Source: Providencia rettgeri (GTDB lineage: Bacteria; Pseudomonadota; Gammaproteobacteria; Enterobacterales; Enterobacteriaceae). Taken from it: a stretch of DNA of 64,000 nucleotides. The stretch spans positions 2,480,001 through 2,544,000 of the forward strand of contig NZ_CP053896.1 in NCBI RefSeq assembly GCF_013255915.1, in the 5' to 3' direction. Positions 1 to 9,571 of the stretch are shown piece by piece. The translations under genes and the position numbers were made by a program. Below the pieces are notes generated by a model. That model ran no database searches. It was not told the DNA's origin and saw only the letters and a program-made list of their open reading frames with translations. Positions within the stretch are counted from its first letter, which is position 1. The number at the start of each line of letters is the position of its first letter.

Positions 1-1
1 T

Positions 2-979
2 GATAAAAAACGCTGTATGCTATTCGCAGTTATCGCCTTTATTTGTGGGTTTATTGCGATACCTATCGTGAATAATGCTATTTTAGTCATTATTTTCTTT
101 TCGTTAATAAATTGCTCTTATTCCGTATTCTCAACGGTACTAAAAGCCTATTTTGCAGATACCCTTACGGTTACATTAAAAGCAAAAATATTTTCCTTAA
201 ATTATACCTTCATTAATATAGGCTGGACTGTTGGCCCGCCCATTGGCACCTGGTTATTAATGTATAGTATTAACTTACCATTCTATTTAGCTGCAATTTC
301 AGCCGCTTTTCCAATCTTTTTTATACAACGGTTTGTACAGAGCATAAAACCAACACCATTAGAAGAAGGCCAGACCCGCAAATGGAACCCTGTATCTATG
401 CTACGAGACCAAGTGCTGGCATGGTTTATTTTATCAACTTTCTTAGGTTCATTAGTTTTTGGAACTTTTACCACTTGGATATCCCAATATGCCATCACCG
501 TTGCTAACAGTGATTTTGCCCAAGTGGTTATCGGTGTTATTTTGCCCGTAAATGCTATTGTTGTAGTGACGTTACAATATACAGTCGGCAAACGTATCAC
601 TCCAGATAACTTAAGAAAATTGATGACATTAGGTAGTCTATTTTTTATTTTAGGGTTGGCAACCTTTATGTATGCCCATGAAAACTTATTCCTATGGGCT
701 CTTGGCGCCTTTATTTTCACTTTAGGTGAGTTAATCTACGCCCCTGGCGAATACATGTTAATTGATAGTATTGCTCCAGACGGAATGAAGGCCAGTTATT
801 TTTCGGCTCAATCTTTAGGGCTACTTGGCGGTGCATTTAATCCGATGTTAACAGGAGTTGTATTAACTGAACTTCCCCCCTATTTTATTTTCATTATTCT
901 TATGTTTATTACATTTTTAGCCTGGCTATCCATGTTAAATGGAATGCGTCTAAGAAAAAAACAATTATTAGTTACCTAA
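2..979 (+). CDS. ydeE: YdeE-type MFS exporter, 5' end outside window
   Basis: C-terminal about 325 residues of a major facilitator superfamily carrier of the inner membrane. The reading frame is open to the left edge: the first codons read DKKRCMLF, matching the cytoplasmic loop 2-3 motif (DKxDKKRY) of E. coli YdeE, so the true start lies upstream and the Met at 17 is internal. Collinear similarity to YdeE continues to the end, for example FSLNYTFINIGWTVGPPIGT and YAPGEYMLIDSIAP. About ten hydrophobic segments are visible. YdeE has been linked to dipeptide and arabinose export; that role is taken from the family. It ends in a strong hairpin shared with the convergent next gene. Confidence 0.88.
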   Translation, partial: DKKRCMLFAVIAFICGFIAIPIVNNAILVIIFFSLINCSYSVFSTVLKAYFADTLTVTLKAKIFSLNYTFINIGWTVGPPIGTWLLMYSINLPFYLAAISAAFPIFFIQRFVQSIKPTPLEEGQTRKWNPVSMLRDQVLAWFILSTFLGSLVFGTFTTWISQYAITVANSDFAQVVIGVILPVNAIVVVTLQYTVGKRITPDNLRKLMTLGSLFFILGLATFMYAHENLFLWALGAFIFTLGELIYAPGEYMLIDSIAPDGMKASYFSAQSLGLLGGAFNPMLTGVVLTELPPYFIFIILMFITFLAWLSMLNGMRLRKKQLLVT

Positions 980-987
980 TAGTACTC

Positions 988-1022
988 TTTTCTCCACTGA
1001 AAAACTTTTTCGGTGGAGAAAA
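988..1022. terminator. Bidirectional Rho-independent terminator
   Basis: Arms 988-1004 and 1006-1022 are complementary over 17 bp with one wobble pair. A/T runs on both sides let it end ydeE (plus) and the convergent MFS gene (minus). Confidence 0.85.
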
Positions 1023-1034
1023 ATGATCTATCTA

Positions 1035-2183
1035 CTACCTTTTTATTCTCTGCCTTGTAGGTAAAACTAAACAAATAGCTGAACTCAATAATACAATAGT
1101 CATGATTATAGAAACCTTAAGATAATTTTTCGAAAAGAGTAAAGAAAATATTGGTAATGCAGATAATAAAATCAAGTTGTTAACACTCTCAGATATAGAC
1201 AAGACAAAACCTTTATTCTCTGCACTTTGCCTTGCTAACATTGCGGTGCTTATCGGAGAGGCCAATCCTAACATCCCACCAATAACAGTTAAGCATAATC
1301 CATGACCAATTAACGAAAGCCATCCACTAAGAAATAAGATAATCGTTACTATGATTATTAAAATAATAACCACGAGTTTTGTATTATTTGATACTTTAAC
1401 TTTTTCAATTTTTGCAACTAAGCCATTGCCAAATAATAATCCCATCCCAAATAATCCCATTAAGCTACCAACCTCCGCACTTTCTAAGTGGGATCGTTGC
1501 CTTAATATTTCACCTGCAAGCAAAAACATACAAACTGATACCCCATTCCATAAACCTTTCGCTAATATGAGCCTGATAATGCCTACCGGTTTAATCGCTT
1601 TAAAAGATAATTTTTTTCTGACAGTTTTTTGAGAGTACGGTAGTATAAATAGCCCTATAATGAACACGACTAAGCACCCTATCGCGGTATAAATAAAAGG
1701 GGCGTACCAAGCAAAATACTGGACTAATATCCCTGCAATGATAGGCCCCGTAATAATACCGACAGTCATTCCCACCATAATACTCCCCATTGCTGTAGCT
1801 TGTTTACTTTCACTAATTACATCAGCAATAAGTGCGAAGATAACGGGAACAAGTGCAGCAGAAGCCAATCCTCCGAAGCCCCTTAAAACAAGTGCAGTCA
1901 ATAGATTAGGTGAAAAAATAATGACTAAACTATCGAGTGATAATAGCAAAAGAGCCATAAGCACAATTTTTCGTCTATCAATTCTATCTGATAAAAAACC
2001 AATAATAGGAGCTGCCAAGGTATAGGCCAACGCATAAGCCGATACCAACCACGTAATTTGGTCAGCTTGAACATGAAATACCGTTGCTAACGGCGATAAA
2101 ATAGCCGACAACATAAATTCTGCGGTACCAACAAGGTATACCGCTACTGCCGACAAAAGCAGTAAGTAATGAGTAGAAGTCAT
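1035..2183 (-). CDS. MFS transporter, DHA1 drug-efflux type
   Basis: A 382-residue inner-membrane protein with about 12 hydrophobic segments. The loop 2-3 motif GFLSDRIDRRKIV (around residue 62) and a motif-C-like GxxxGPxxxG stretch in segment 5 (GIITGPIIAG) mark it as a proton-driven 12-TM DHA1 antiporter (AraJ/YdhP/Bcr type). The substrate cannot be read from the sequence; small drugs or metabolites are the usual cargo. It is monocistronic and convergent with ydeE. Its ATG start lies 527 bp from the divergent NupG-type gene. Function beyond 'DHA1 efflux' is inference. Confidence 0.75.
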   Translation of the reverse strand: MTSTHYLLLLSAVAVYLVGTAEFMLSAILSPLATVFHVQADQITWLVSAYALAYTLAAPIIGFLSDRIDRRKIVLMALLLLSLDSLVIIFSPNLLTALVLRGFGGLASAALVPVIFALIADVISESKQATAMGSIMVGMTVGIITGPIIAGILVQYFAWYAPFIYTAIGCLVVFIIGLFILPYSQKTVRKKLSFKAIKPVGIIRLILAKGLWNGVSVCMFLLAGEILRQRSHLESAEVGSLMGLFGMGLLFGNGLVAKIEKVKVSNNTKLVVIILIIIVTIILFLSGWLSLIGHGLCLTVIGGMLGLASPISTAMLARQSAENKGFVLSISESVNNLILLSALPIFSLLFSKNYLKVSIIMTIVLLSSAICLVLPTRQRIKR

Positions 2184-2710
2184 AGTTTTCTCGTTTTGAT
2201 ATATATTGCATTATCCAATCAGTGCTTATGATTGGTATCGATATGGTTTTATTTAAAAAAAATTAGGGGAGTTTTTTGGCAGTGAGTAGCTAGTTGTAAG
2301 TAACGTTTAAATACTGGAAGTATTGAGATGATTAATTAAGGTAACAAACTGAAAGATAAGAGCGAATAGAGGTCTATTAAATCTTAAACTTTAATTAAAT
2401 TCAAGAGATTCCTGCAAAGTTAAATATATATTAACAAATATTCCATCTTCTTAAATTTAGCAAAAATAATTACTATCTGATTTCCTTGTTCCTATGCATT
2501 TAATACGTAATATTACCCATTCAAATACACTAATTCCTGCGATTAATCGACTATTAGCCACTTCTATGTCAAAAAAAACTCTCATTATCTATTTTATAAT
2601 GTACAAACAATAACATGATAGTTGCTTCCATATTTGGTTATTAAATCAATAGAATAGTTTATTTAATAATCACATTAAAGCATGTTTAGGCTAACGGAAG
2701 GTATATAAAC
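2184..2710. other. Gene-free divergent promoter region
   Basis: 527 bp between divergent MFS and nucleoside-permease genes. Very AT-rich, with no credible ORF, RNA gene or strong dyad. It presumably holds both promoters. A half CRP-like word (aatcacatt) lies near 2668 but has no clear partner, so I do not call a CRP site. Confidence 0.4.
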
Positions 2711-3958
2711 ATGAATATTATCACTCGGCTTAAATTCGTTTCATTTCTACAATTTTTTATCTGGGGATCATGGCTAGTTACTTTTGCATCTTACCTATTC
2801 AATACATTACATTTCAAAGGCGGTGAAATCGGCTTAATTTTTAGTACATTAGGTATCTCAGCCTTATGCTCACCGATTATCATCGGATTTATTGCAGATA
2901 AAATTGATAACAGAAAACTTGTATACACTACATCACATATCATTTCTGCTGTATTTCTAATCGTAATGGCTCATAGTGATTCAATAACCCTACTATTTAT
3001 TGTGACATTAGTTCATCTAATGTTTTATATTCCAACTATTTCTATTTGTAATAGTATTGTTTTTGAAATGTTGAGCGCTGAAAAGCTCGATTCTGATGTT
3101 TATTTTCCTAAAATACGCGTTTACGGTACCTTAGGCTTTATTGTCGCTATGTGGACAATTAGCTTATTAAAATTGGAAATGAGTTTTTATCAATTATATA
3201 TTGGTGCTATTGCATCGATTGTACTCAGTATTTTTTCTATTTTCTTTATTTCAACACAGAGCTGTAAAATTGAGAGAAAAGAAGAAAAACCCAGTTTTAG
3301 TTGTCAAAATATTATTTTTCTCTTTAAAAAAGGACGAGTTGCAGTATTTCTATTCTTTGCCATGTTATTAGGCTCTGTTTTACAAATTACCAATACCTTT
3401 GGCGTTCCCTTTTTACAAGATATGGCATTAATGCCTGAAGCTAGAGGCTCGGTTTTTTCTGAATATCCCACAATCTTTTTATCAATATCGCAATTTTCAG
3501 AAATTATATTTATTTTGCTTTTACCGCTATTACTCAAAAAATTCAAAATTGAAGCTATCCTATTTATGAGTATGATCGCGTGGATTTTACGATTAGGTTT
3601 ATTTGCTTACGGTGATTTCACTGTGATTGGTACTATCGCTTTATTTTTATCCATGGTTGTATACGGCTGTGCATTTGATTTCTTTAATATCGCGGGAGCA
3701 CTATTCTTAGAAAAAGAAATTGCCCCCGAATTTCGTTCAACAGCACAAGGTGTATTCACCACATTAGTGAACGGTTTTGGCACATTTTTAGGCGCTGTAT
3801 TATGTGGATGGGTTATCGAACTTAATACGGTCAATGGTGTGGTGGATTGGAAAACTTTCTGGATGATCTTTACCGGCTACACTGCGAGTTTTACACTTTT
3901 CTATGTCATTTACTTGTTCTATCCTAAAAATAGTCAACCGAAAACTGCCATTCAATGA
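2711..3958 (+). CDS. Nucleoside:H+ symporter, NupG/XapB family
   Basis: A 415-residue inner-membrane permease. It aligns end to end with E. coli NupG: N-terminal SFLQFFIWGSWLVTFASYLF, central LLGSVLQITNTFGVPFL, and C-terminal VYGCAFDFFNIAGALFLEKE. This family imports purine and pyrimidine nucleosides (XapB: xanthosine) with protons. Twelve hydrophobic segments are visible and the length matches the family (about 418). I cannot separate NupG from XapB specificity by eye, so no symbol is given. It is a single gene, followed by a terminator hairpin. Confidence 0.88.
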   Translation: MNIITRLKFVSFLQFFIWGSWLVTFASYLFNTLHFKGGEIGLIFSTLGISALCSPIIIGFIADKIDNRKLVYTTSHIISAVFLIVMAHSDSITLLFIVTLVHLMFYIPTISICNSIVFEMLSAEKLDSDVYFPKIRVYGTLGFIVAMWTISLLKLEMSFYQLYIGAIASIVLSIFSIFFISTQSCKIERKEEKPSFSCQNIIFLFKKGRVAVFLFFAMLLGSVLQITNTFGVPFLQDMALMPEARGSVFSEYPTIFLSISQFSEIIFILLLPLLLKKFKIEAILFMSMIAWILRLGLFAYGDFTVIGTIALFLSMVVYGCAFDFFNIAGALFLEKEIAPEFRSTAQGVFTTLVNGFGTFLGAVLCGWVIELNTVNGVVDWKTFWMIFTGYTASFTLFYVIYLFYPKNSQPKTAIQ

Positions 3959-3966
3959 CTCGTATT

Positions 3967-4002
3967 CCCCTTATTCATGAGTCATATATACAGAATAAGG
4001 GG
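3967..4002. terminator. Hairpin terminator after nucleoside permease
   Basis: Perfect 10-bp arms CCCCTTATTC (3967-3976) and GAATAAGGGG (3993-4002) with a 16-nt loop, followed by an AT-rich tail. Confidence 0.65.
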
Positions 4003-4070
4003 GTTATATTATTTCAAATGTGTGATTTTGAAATAGTCATATTAGGGTTACTCTTCATTTTTAGTGCAAT

Positions 4071-5150
4071 TTAATTATTATCTGCCTTATACTTCGCCTC
4101 TTTTAGCAATAACGCTTGTTTTCGGTCAATACCCCAACGGTAACCAGAAAGATCACCATTACTCCTAACAACACGGTGGCACGGTATTGCTACCGCTAAC
4201 ATATTTGCACCACAGGCATTAGCTACCGCTCTGACTGCACTAGGCTGGCCAATTTTTTCTGCAATATCACTGTAACTCTTTGTTTCCCCAACTGGGATAT
4301 TACGTAAAGCTTGCCAGACGCGTTGTTGAAATGCAGTACCTTGAATGTCTAATGGTAAATTTAAACCAATTTCAGGCGCCTCAATAAAACCCACCACTTG
4401 AGCGACTAGTTGTTCAAAGTCGTCATTTCCTCCAATGAGCTCTGCGTTCGGGAATTTATCCTGTAAATTATTCAATAACTGCTCAGGGTCATCCCCTAAC
4501 AAAATGGCGCAAACCCCTATCGGACTTTGTGCAACTAATAATGTTCCCAACGAGCAAACCGCAAGAGCAAAATAAATTTTACTGCCTCTTCCTCCTGATT
4601 TCCATTCACTCGGCGTCATGCCTAGTCGTTGAGATGAGGCTTCATAAAAGCGACTATTTGATTGATAACCTGCATCATAAATAGCATCCGTAATTCGTTT
4701 TTTTTCTTGAAGCTGTTGCTGCAATGTTTTATGGCGAAATGCATCCGCATATGCCTTTGGTGTTAACCCTGTCTGTGCTTTAAATAAACGGTGTAAATGA
4801 TAGCGACTCATACCAATATAATCAGCTAACTCTGCCAAGCTCACCGTTTGTTCCTGCTGCTCAATATAACGACAAGCCTTTTCAATTTGTTCTTGATAAA
4901 ATTGGGTTAATTGTGACGTTTCTGTCCGAAAGCGTTTTCCAGCACAGTAGCCTTGTTCAATAGCTTGCTGTTCATTATCGAAAAACTCAACATTATCTCT
5001 ATTTGGTAAACGCCCCGCCGCAGATGGATGGCAATAAATAGCAGAGGTTCTTACACCGTAAACAAAATGACCATCTGCGGATTTATTCCTTTCAACCACC
5101 GCTTGCCACCTCTGTTCTGGCGTTTTCCACAAATTTTTAGTTATCATCAT
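4071..5150 (-). CDS. ada: Ada-like DNA alkylation repair protein with degenerate N-terminal Zn site
   Basis: A 359-residue homologue of Ada. Order: N-terminal Ada Zn domain (about 10-80), AraC-type HTH (about 90-185, MSRYHLHRLFKAQTGLTPKAYA), and C-terminal O6-methylguanine methyltransferase with the catalytic PCHRVV motif (Cys324). In E. coli Ada the N-terminal domain uses Cys38, 42, 69 and 72 to bind Zn; Cys38 accepts methyl from phosphotriesters and switches the protein into an activator. Here only the Cys38 equivalent (Cys40) remains. The other three positions are Ala44, Gly71 and Phe74, with no frameshift, and a displaced Cys69 sits nearby. The methyltransferase half looks intact; methyl-triggered activation is doubtful. 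No alkB follows. Confidence 0.87.
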   Translation of the reverse strand: MMITKNLWKTPEQRWQAVVERNKSADGHFVYGVRTSAIYCHPSAAGRLPNRDNVEFFDNEQQAIEQGYCAGKRFRTETSQLTQFYQEQIEKACRYIEQQEQTVSLAELADYIGMSRYHLHRLFKAQTGLTPKAYADAFRHKTLQQQLQEKKRITDAIYDAGYQSNSRFYEASSQRLGMTPSEWKSGGRGSKIYFALAVCSLGTLLVAQSPIGVCAILLGDDPEQLLNNLQDKFPNAELIGGNDDFEQLVAQVVGFIEAPEIGLNLPLDIQGTAFQQRVWQALRNIPVGETKSYSDIAEKIGQPSAVRAVANACGANMLAVAIPCHRVVRSNGDLSGYRWGIDRKQALLLKEAKYKADNN

Positions 5151-5324
5151 GTCGCCCTTCGCTGGTTAATTACATTAATTATGACAAACTTCAGTCCTAA
5201 AAAACTCCGAACATTGCTTTTTAATTCTAGCTTTATCCGTCCAGCACAATGCCATAATTACATGAATTCCAATGTGTTATTGCGTTTATAAAAAGTACTC
5301 AACAAAAATTGAACCGCATTAGTA

Positions 5325-6179
5325 TTATTTGTTTTTCAGCTCTTTTTGTGCAATGCGTTTTTTAAATCCTGTTAACGTCATTCCTGTATGCCGTTTAAAG
5401 TAACGGCATAAATAAGATGTATCTTCAAAATTTAATTCATCAGCAATTTGCTTAATGGATAAATTACCAATTTCTAATAATGCTTTTATTTCTAAAATAA
5501 CTTGCCTATCTATTAATACTTTTGGTGGGTCATTAAAAAAATTTTGACTAATTTTGGACAAGTAGAATGGTGTAATAGACAATTGTTCAGCATAAAATTT
5601 CACTTCTTTATGCTGCTTACAGTGAGTTGTAATTAAGTCCCAAAAACGCCAACACAGCTGCTCTTGGCGGCTTTTATTTTCTGGTTTTATAGAAATGTGT
5701 TGTGCATGATTACTGATTTCTAAAAATAAATTTTGTAAATGGTTTTTTAATTGTAATACCCCATATTTACCCCAATTAGACACTATAGCTAAAAGAATGT
5801 ATCTCCAGCTTTCAAACAGTGCAATTTTTTCTAATGGAATTGAAATAACAGGAAAATCATTAAAAAAAGCAAATAATTGATTTGGTAATACATAGGCAAT
5901 TTCTGTTGCTAGCTTTTTATCAATCAACCAATATTCCAAACGAAATTTACGTGATTTGGCTTGCAGCATTGCAAAAGAATCATCGTATAAAATGATAATA
6001 TCGTTTTTGCGTATCAGATGCCGTTTGAAATTAATATTGAAGACTCCATATCCTTGCTTGCATACACAAACCGCCACATAAGATGTTTTAATCGGTTTAA
6101 ATTGCATCTCTTCCATATTACTTTCACCAATCCGAATGGCTTCAGGTAAATCAATTTGATAATTTTTTAAATGCTGCAT
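5325..6179 (-). CDS. AraC-family transcriptional regulator
   Basis: 284 residues. The N-terminal about 170 residues form an unassigned sensor/cupin-like region. The last about 100 carry the double HTH of AraC proteins, with LSIKQIADELNFEDTSYLCR and the terminal RYFKRHTGMTLTGFKKR. It is a cytoplasmic DNA-binding regulator of unknown effector. It is encoded alone, convergent with nothing, and divergent from the GNAT gene that starts 155 bp away, which is a possible target. Confidence 0.82.
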   Translation of the reverse strand: MQHLKNYQIDLPEAIRIGESNMEEMQFKPIKTSYVAVCVCKQGYGVFNINFKRHLIRKNDIIILYDDSFAMLQAKSRKFRLEYWLIDKKLATEIAYVLPNQLFAFFNDFPVISIPLEKIALFESWRYILLAIVSNWGKYGVLQLKNHLQNLFLEISNHAQHISIKPENKSRQEQLCWRFWDLITTHCKQHKEVKFYAEQLSITPFYLSKISQNFFNDPPKVLIDRQVILEIKALLEIGNLSIKQIADELNFEDTSYLCRYFKRHTGMTLTGFKKRIAQKELKNK

Positions 6180-6334
6180 GATTGTTGTGTTTTGATTTAC
6201 TTCATATAACGCATATCATAACAAAAAAGTTGTCATAAGTACCCATAATGTACAAGTTATGCCCTTATTTTATTTTCATAAATACCTAAAATAGCCTTCA
6301 AATTAAGGGATACCATAACGGGGGAGATTAGAAA

Positions 6335-6877
6335 ATGGTACTTGCAACAAATAGGTTAGTATTGCGTCCTTGGCAAGAAACAGATGCCGCTGATTTATAT
6401 TTCTATGCAAAAGATGAAAGAATTGGCCCTATCGCAGGTTGGCCTGCTCACAAAAATGAAGAAGAGAGTCTTTCTATCATCAAGAATATTTTTATGCGAG
6501 ATGAAATTTACGCGGTAACGTTAAAAAATGAAAACCAAGCTATTGGCCTGATTGGATTATCATTTAGCCATGAAAGTAATTTTCCCATTGGGGAAAATGA
6601 TGCAGAAGTCAGTTATTGGATTGGTGTACCGTTCTGGGGTAAAGGCCTTATACCAGAGTCAATTAACGCCATCATGCACCATGCATTCACTAATTTGAAA
6701 TTAGATAATTTATGGTGTGGTTACTTTCAAGGTAACGAACAATCTAAAATTGCCCAAGAAAAATGCGGCTTCAAATACTATGCAACTCTTGAACCACAAT
6801 TTATTGAATTAATTGGTGAAACTAAGACAGAAGATATTAGTAAAATAACCGCTAAAGAGTGGCAAACTCGACAGTAA
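6335..6877 (+). CDS. GNAT N-acetyltransferase, RimJ/RimL type
   Basis: 180 residues opening with TNRLVLRPWQETDAADLY, the standard start of Acetyltransf_3 / RimJ-RimL proteins. The acetyl-CoA loop is represented by SYWIGVPFWGKGLIPESI (about residues 92-110). It would acetylate an amino group on a protein N-terminus, small molecule or drug; the acceptor cannot be deduced. A strong GGGGGAG ribosome site precedes the ATG. It is monocistronic. Confidence 0.82.
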   Translation: MVLATNRLVLRPWQETDAADLYFYAKDERIGPIAGWPAHKNEEESLSIIKNIFMRDEIYAVTLKNENQAIGLIGLSFSHESNFPIGENDAEVSYWIGVPFWGKGLIPESINAIMHHAFTNLKLDNLWCGYFQGNEQSKIAQEKCGFKYYATLEPQFIELIGETKTEDISKITAKEWQTRQ

Positions 6878-6900
6878 TATTTGATTCTATCTATACATGT

Positions 6901-6929
6901 GGCCAGCATTTATCTGTTTGGCCTTTTTC
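6901..6929 (+). terminator. Weak terminator after GNAT gene
   Basis: Short GGCCA/TGGCC stem (6901-6905 and 6919-6923) followed by TTTTTCT. Confidence 0.45.
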
Positions 6930-7053
6930 TTATTAATTTATTGTCACAACTCATTTCAATGATGAATAAAATTATTCTACCGTGTTCCTATTAATGCTAT
7001 GATTTTTCAATAATTATAAAATTCATACTTTCACTAGGATCACAGGTAAACAC

Positions 7054-8481
7054 ATGCAGGACTATGGTATTTGGACCGTTATCACTCCCATTGTGACTAT
7101 AATTTTGGCGATATTAACTCGCCAAGTCATGCTTTCATTAATGCTAGGAATATTCGTTGGTTTTACTGTCATTAACGATCACAACCTATTATTAGGTGTG
7201 CAAGGTACCGTTGATGGTATTATTGATACATTTTCATCTGCAGGGAATACGCGAACAATTGTCTTTATGGTCATGATCGGAGGGATAATGAGGCTTGTTG
7301 TTGTGACAGGCGGAGTTCGAGCATTAGTTCAGCTACTAACCAATAAGACAAAACTGATTAAAAACCGTAAATCTACCCAGTTTCTTGCCATTATCATTAC
7401 TTCTCTTATTTTTATTGAAAGCTCAATTAACCAATTAGTCGCTGGCGCCTCAACTAAAAATCTAGCACGACAATATGGTGTTGCTCCTGAAAAAATGTCC
7501 TATATTATCCAAACAGCATGTGTTTCTGTTTGTTCCTCCGCCATCATCAATGGTTGGGGTGCAGTAATAATGGGGTTAATCGGGGTACAAATTTCCCAAG
7601 GTCTGATTCAAGGCGAGCCCTTTGATATTTTAATTACTTCGATTGGTTACAATTTAATGGCATGGTTATCTATTATAACTATCCTATTCTATGTATTTAC
7701 CAATATTTCATGGGGTCCCATGAAAAAAACTGAAGATAAATATCAACAAAATTTTATTGAGGGGAATATTTCCCAGTTACAAAGCCAAGATAATGAAGAA
7801 GAGATTATTGATCACCCTAACGCTCATTCTTCATTAAACTTCTTTATTCCTATTTTATCTACGGTGTTAATGGTCCCTATCGCACTATATATCACTGGTG
7901 ACGGTGACTTTAGCAAAGGAAGTGGTTCGACATCCGTATATTGGGGAGTCATGTTTGGTACTGTGGTATCTTTCTGTTGGTTTATCGGTCGGCGGTTACT
8001 AAATATTGATGAATTCTTTAAAGAATTATTTATCGGCTACGCCAATATGCTAAAAATCAGCTCAATTATGAGCTTAGCGTTCTTGATGGGAAATGTCTCT
8101 GCTGAGTTAAACACGGGAGCCTATATTGCTGAAGTCACTCAAGGAGTTATGGCCCCAGGTTTTTCTATTGGATTTATCTTTATAATTAGCGCCATTATGT
8201 CTTTAGCAACAGGCACCTCTTGGGGAACTTTCGCGATAATGATACCTATCGGGGTTCAATTAGGTTTATCTGTAGGAATGCCTGTTGAATATATGATTGG
8301 TGCAGCAATTTCTGGCTCAATATTTGGCGATATGACCTCCCCAATTTCTGCGGATGCTATTGTTGCTTCAATGGCGACAGACTGCGAACATATTGAGCAT
8401 ATTCGTACTCAAATGCCTTATGCGTTAGCAACTGCCAGTATTGTTCTTGCTATTTACCTTTACCTTGGTTTTTCTTATTAA
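7054..8481 (+). CDS. NhaC-family Na+/H+ antiporter-like carrier
   Basis: A 475-residue polytopic inner-membrane protein of the ion-transporter superfamily, NhaC/YuiF-like. Typical features are the paired half-repeats, the ASTKNLARQYGVAPEKMSYI stretch after TM4 and the Ser/Thr/Gly-rich TGTSWGTFAIMIPIGVQLG near the C-terminus. A hydrophilic loop of about 40 residues (about 230-270) separates the halves. Only 15 nt separate it from dcyD, so the two are probably co-transcribed. This suggests its cargo may be related to cysteine, D-amino acids or their products rather than plain sodium homeostasis; that is inference. Confidence 0.78.
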   Translation: MQDYGIWTVITPIVTIILAILTRQVMLSLMLGIFVGFTVINDHNLLLGVQGTVDGIIDTFSSAGNTRTIVFMVMIGGIMRLVVVTGGVRALVQLLTNKTKLIKNRKSTQFLAIIITSLIFIESSINQLVAGASTKNLARQYGVAPEKMSYIIQTACVSVCSSAIINGWGAVIMGLIGVQISQGLIQGEPFDILITSIGYNLMAWLSIITILFYVFTNISWGPMKKTEDKYQQNFIEGNISQLQSQDNEEEIIDHPNAHSSLNFFIPILSTVLMVPIALYITGDGDFSKGSGSTSVYWGVMFGTVVSFCWFIGRRLLNIDEFFKELFIGYANMLKISSIMSLAFLMGNVSAELNTGAYIAEVTQGVMAPGFSIGFIFIISAIMSLATGTSWGTFAIMIPIGVQLGLSVGMPVEYMIGAAISGSIFGDMTSPISADAIVASMATDCEHIEHIRTQMPYALATASIVLAIYLYLGFSY

Positions 8482-8496
8482 TTATTGGGAGTTTAG

Positions 8497-9486
8497 ATGT
8501 CTATCCAACAACAACTAACACAGTACGCAAAAATAGATTTACTTAACTCGTCAACTCCACTTAATCGATTGAATAATTTATCGCATAAGTTTGGTCGTGA
8601 GATTTATATAAAACGTGATGATATGACTCCCCTTGCTATGGGGGGAAATAAACTGCGTAAACTAGAATTTTTAATGGCTGATGCATTAGCCAAAAAAGCA
8701 AAAATTATTGTTACCGCGGGGGCAATTCAATCAAACCATGTCCGCCAAACTGCAGCTGTTGCTGCCATGTATGGGCTTGAATGCGTTGCGTTATTAGAAA
8801 ATCCAATTAAAAGTGATAACCCTAACTTTCTGCATAATGGTAATAAATTATTAACTGACTTATTTGCCACCCGTTGTGTGATGTGTGATGAATTAACCGA
8901 CCCACAATCCCAAATGGAAGCGCTAATTAAAACACTTTCTCTTAAAGATGCCTATATTGTCCCTGTGGGTGGGTCAAATACATTAGGTGCTTTAGGCTAT
9001 GTCCAATGCGCTATTGAGATAGCTCAACAGAAACCAGAACATATTGAATTTGATAAAATTATTGTTGCTTCAGGAAGTGCTGGAACCCATGCAGGGCTTG
9101 CCATTGGTTTACAAGAATTACTACCACAGAGCCAAGTAATTGGCGTGACAGTGTCACGAAAGCAACAAGACCAAGCCCCTAAAGTTGAAAAATTGCAATC
9201 CGAACTGGCTCAATGGTTGGGTCTAGCTAAAACACCTGAAGTACAATTATGGGATAACTTTTTTGCTCCCATGTATGGAATGCCAAACCAAAAAGGCCTC
9301 GCCGCAATCAACTTATTAGCGCGGCAAGAAGGTATTTTATTAGACCCAGTTTATACCGGTAAAGCCATGGCTGGGTTAATTGACTACTTGGAAAGCTCTG
9401 AAGAAAAAACTCCCGTTCTGTTTATTCATACGGGTGGAGCCCAAGCATTATTTGCTTACTCAGATATTAGCCAAACAATTAAGTAA
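8497..9486 (+). CDS. dcyD: D-cysteine desulfhydrase, PLP enzyme
   Basis: 329 residues of the PLP fold-type II ACC-deaminase/DcyD family, which converts D-cysteine to pyruvate, H2S and ammonia. The PLP lysine lies in [10 protein letters not shown] (about residue 50-60), preceded by the family signature [26 protein letters not shown] and the phosphate-cradle stretch [11 protein letters not shown] follow. Length equals E. coli DcyD (328). A GGGAG ribosome site lies 5 nt before the ATG. It is the second gene of a two-gene unit with the NhaC-type carrier and ends at a perfect terminator. In E. coli dcyD sits with the cystine uptake genes; here that linkage is replaced by the antiporter-like gene. 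Confidence 0.9.
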   Translation: MSIQQQLTQYAKIDLLNSSTPLNRLNNLSHKFGREIYIKRDDMTPLAMGGNKLRKLEFLMADALAKKAKIIVTAGAIQSNHVRQTAAVAAMYGLECVALLENPIKSDNPNFLHNGNKLLTDLFATRCVMCDELTDPQSQMEALIKTLSLKDAYIVPVGGSNTLGALGYVQCAIEIAQQKPEHIEFDKIIVASGSAGTHAGLAIGLQELLPQSQVIGVTVSRKQQDQAPKVEKLQSELAQWLGLAKTPEVQLWDNFFAPMYGMPNQKGLAAINLLARQEGILLDPVYTGKAMAGLIDYLESSEEKTPVLFIHTGGAQALFAYSDISQTIK

Positions 9487-9495
9487 TCATCATCA

Positions 9496-9526
9496 GATAA
9501 AAGGGCCAGATTGCCCTTTTATCTTC
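9496..9526 (+). terminator. Rho-independent terminator after dcyD
   Basis: Perfect 11-bp stem GATAAAAGGGC (9496-9506) and GCCCTTTTATC (9513-9523) with a 6-nt loop. Confidence 0.85.
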
Positions 9527-9571
9527 CTTTGTAAAGCTAAAATACTCGACTTCCCTCTTTATTATTGTTGA

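Noticed and set aside
2660-2690. CRP-like half site before the nucleoside permease
   Set aside because: The second half of the dyad is not convincing.
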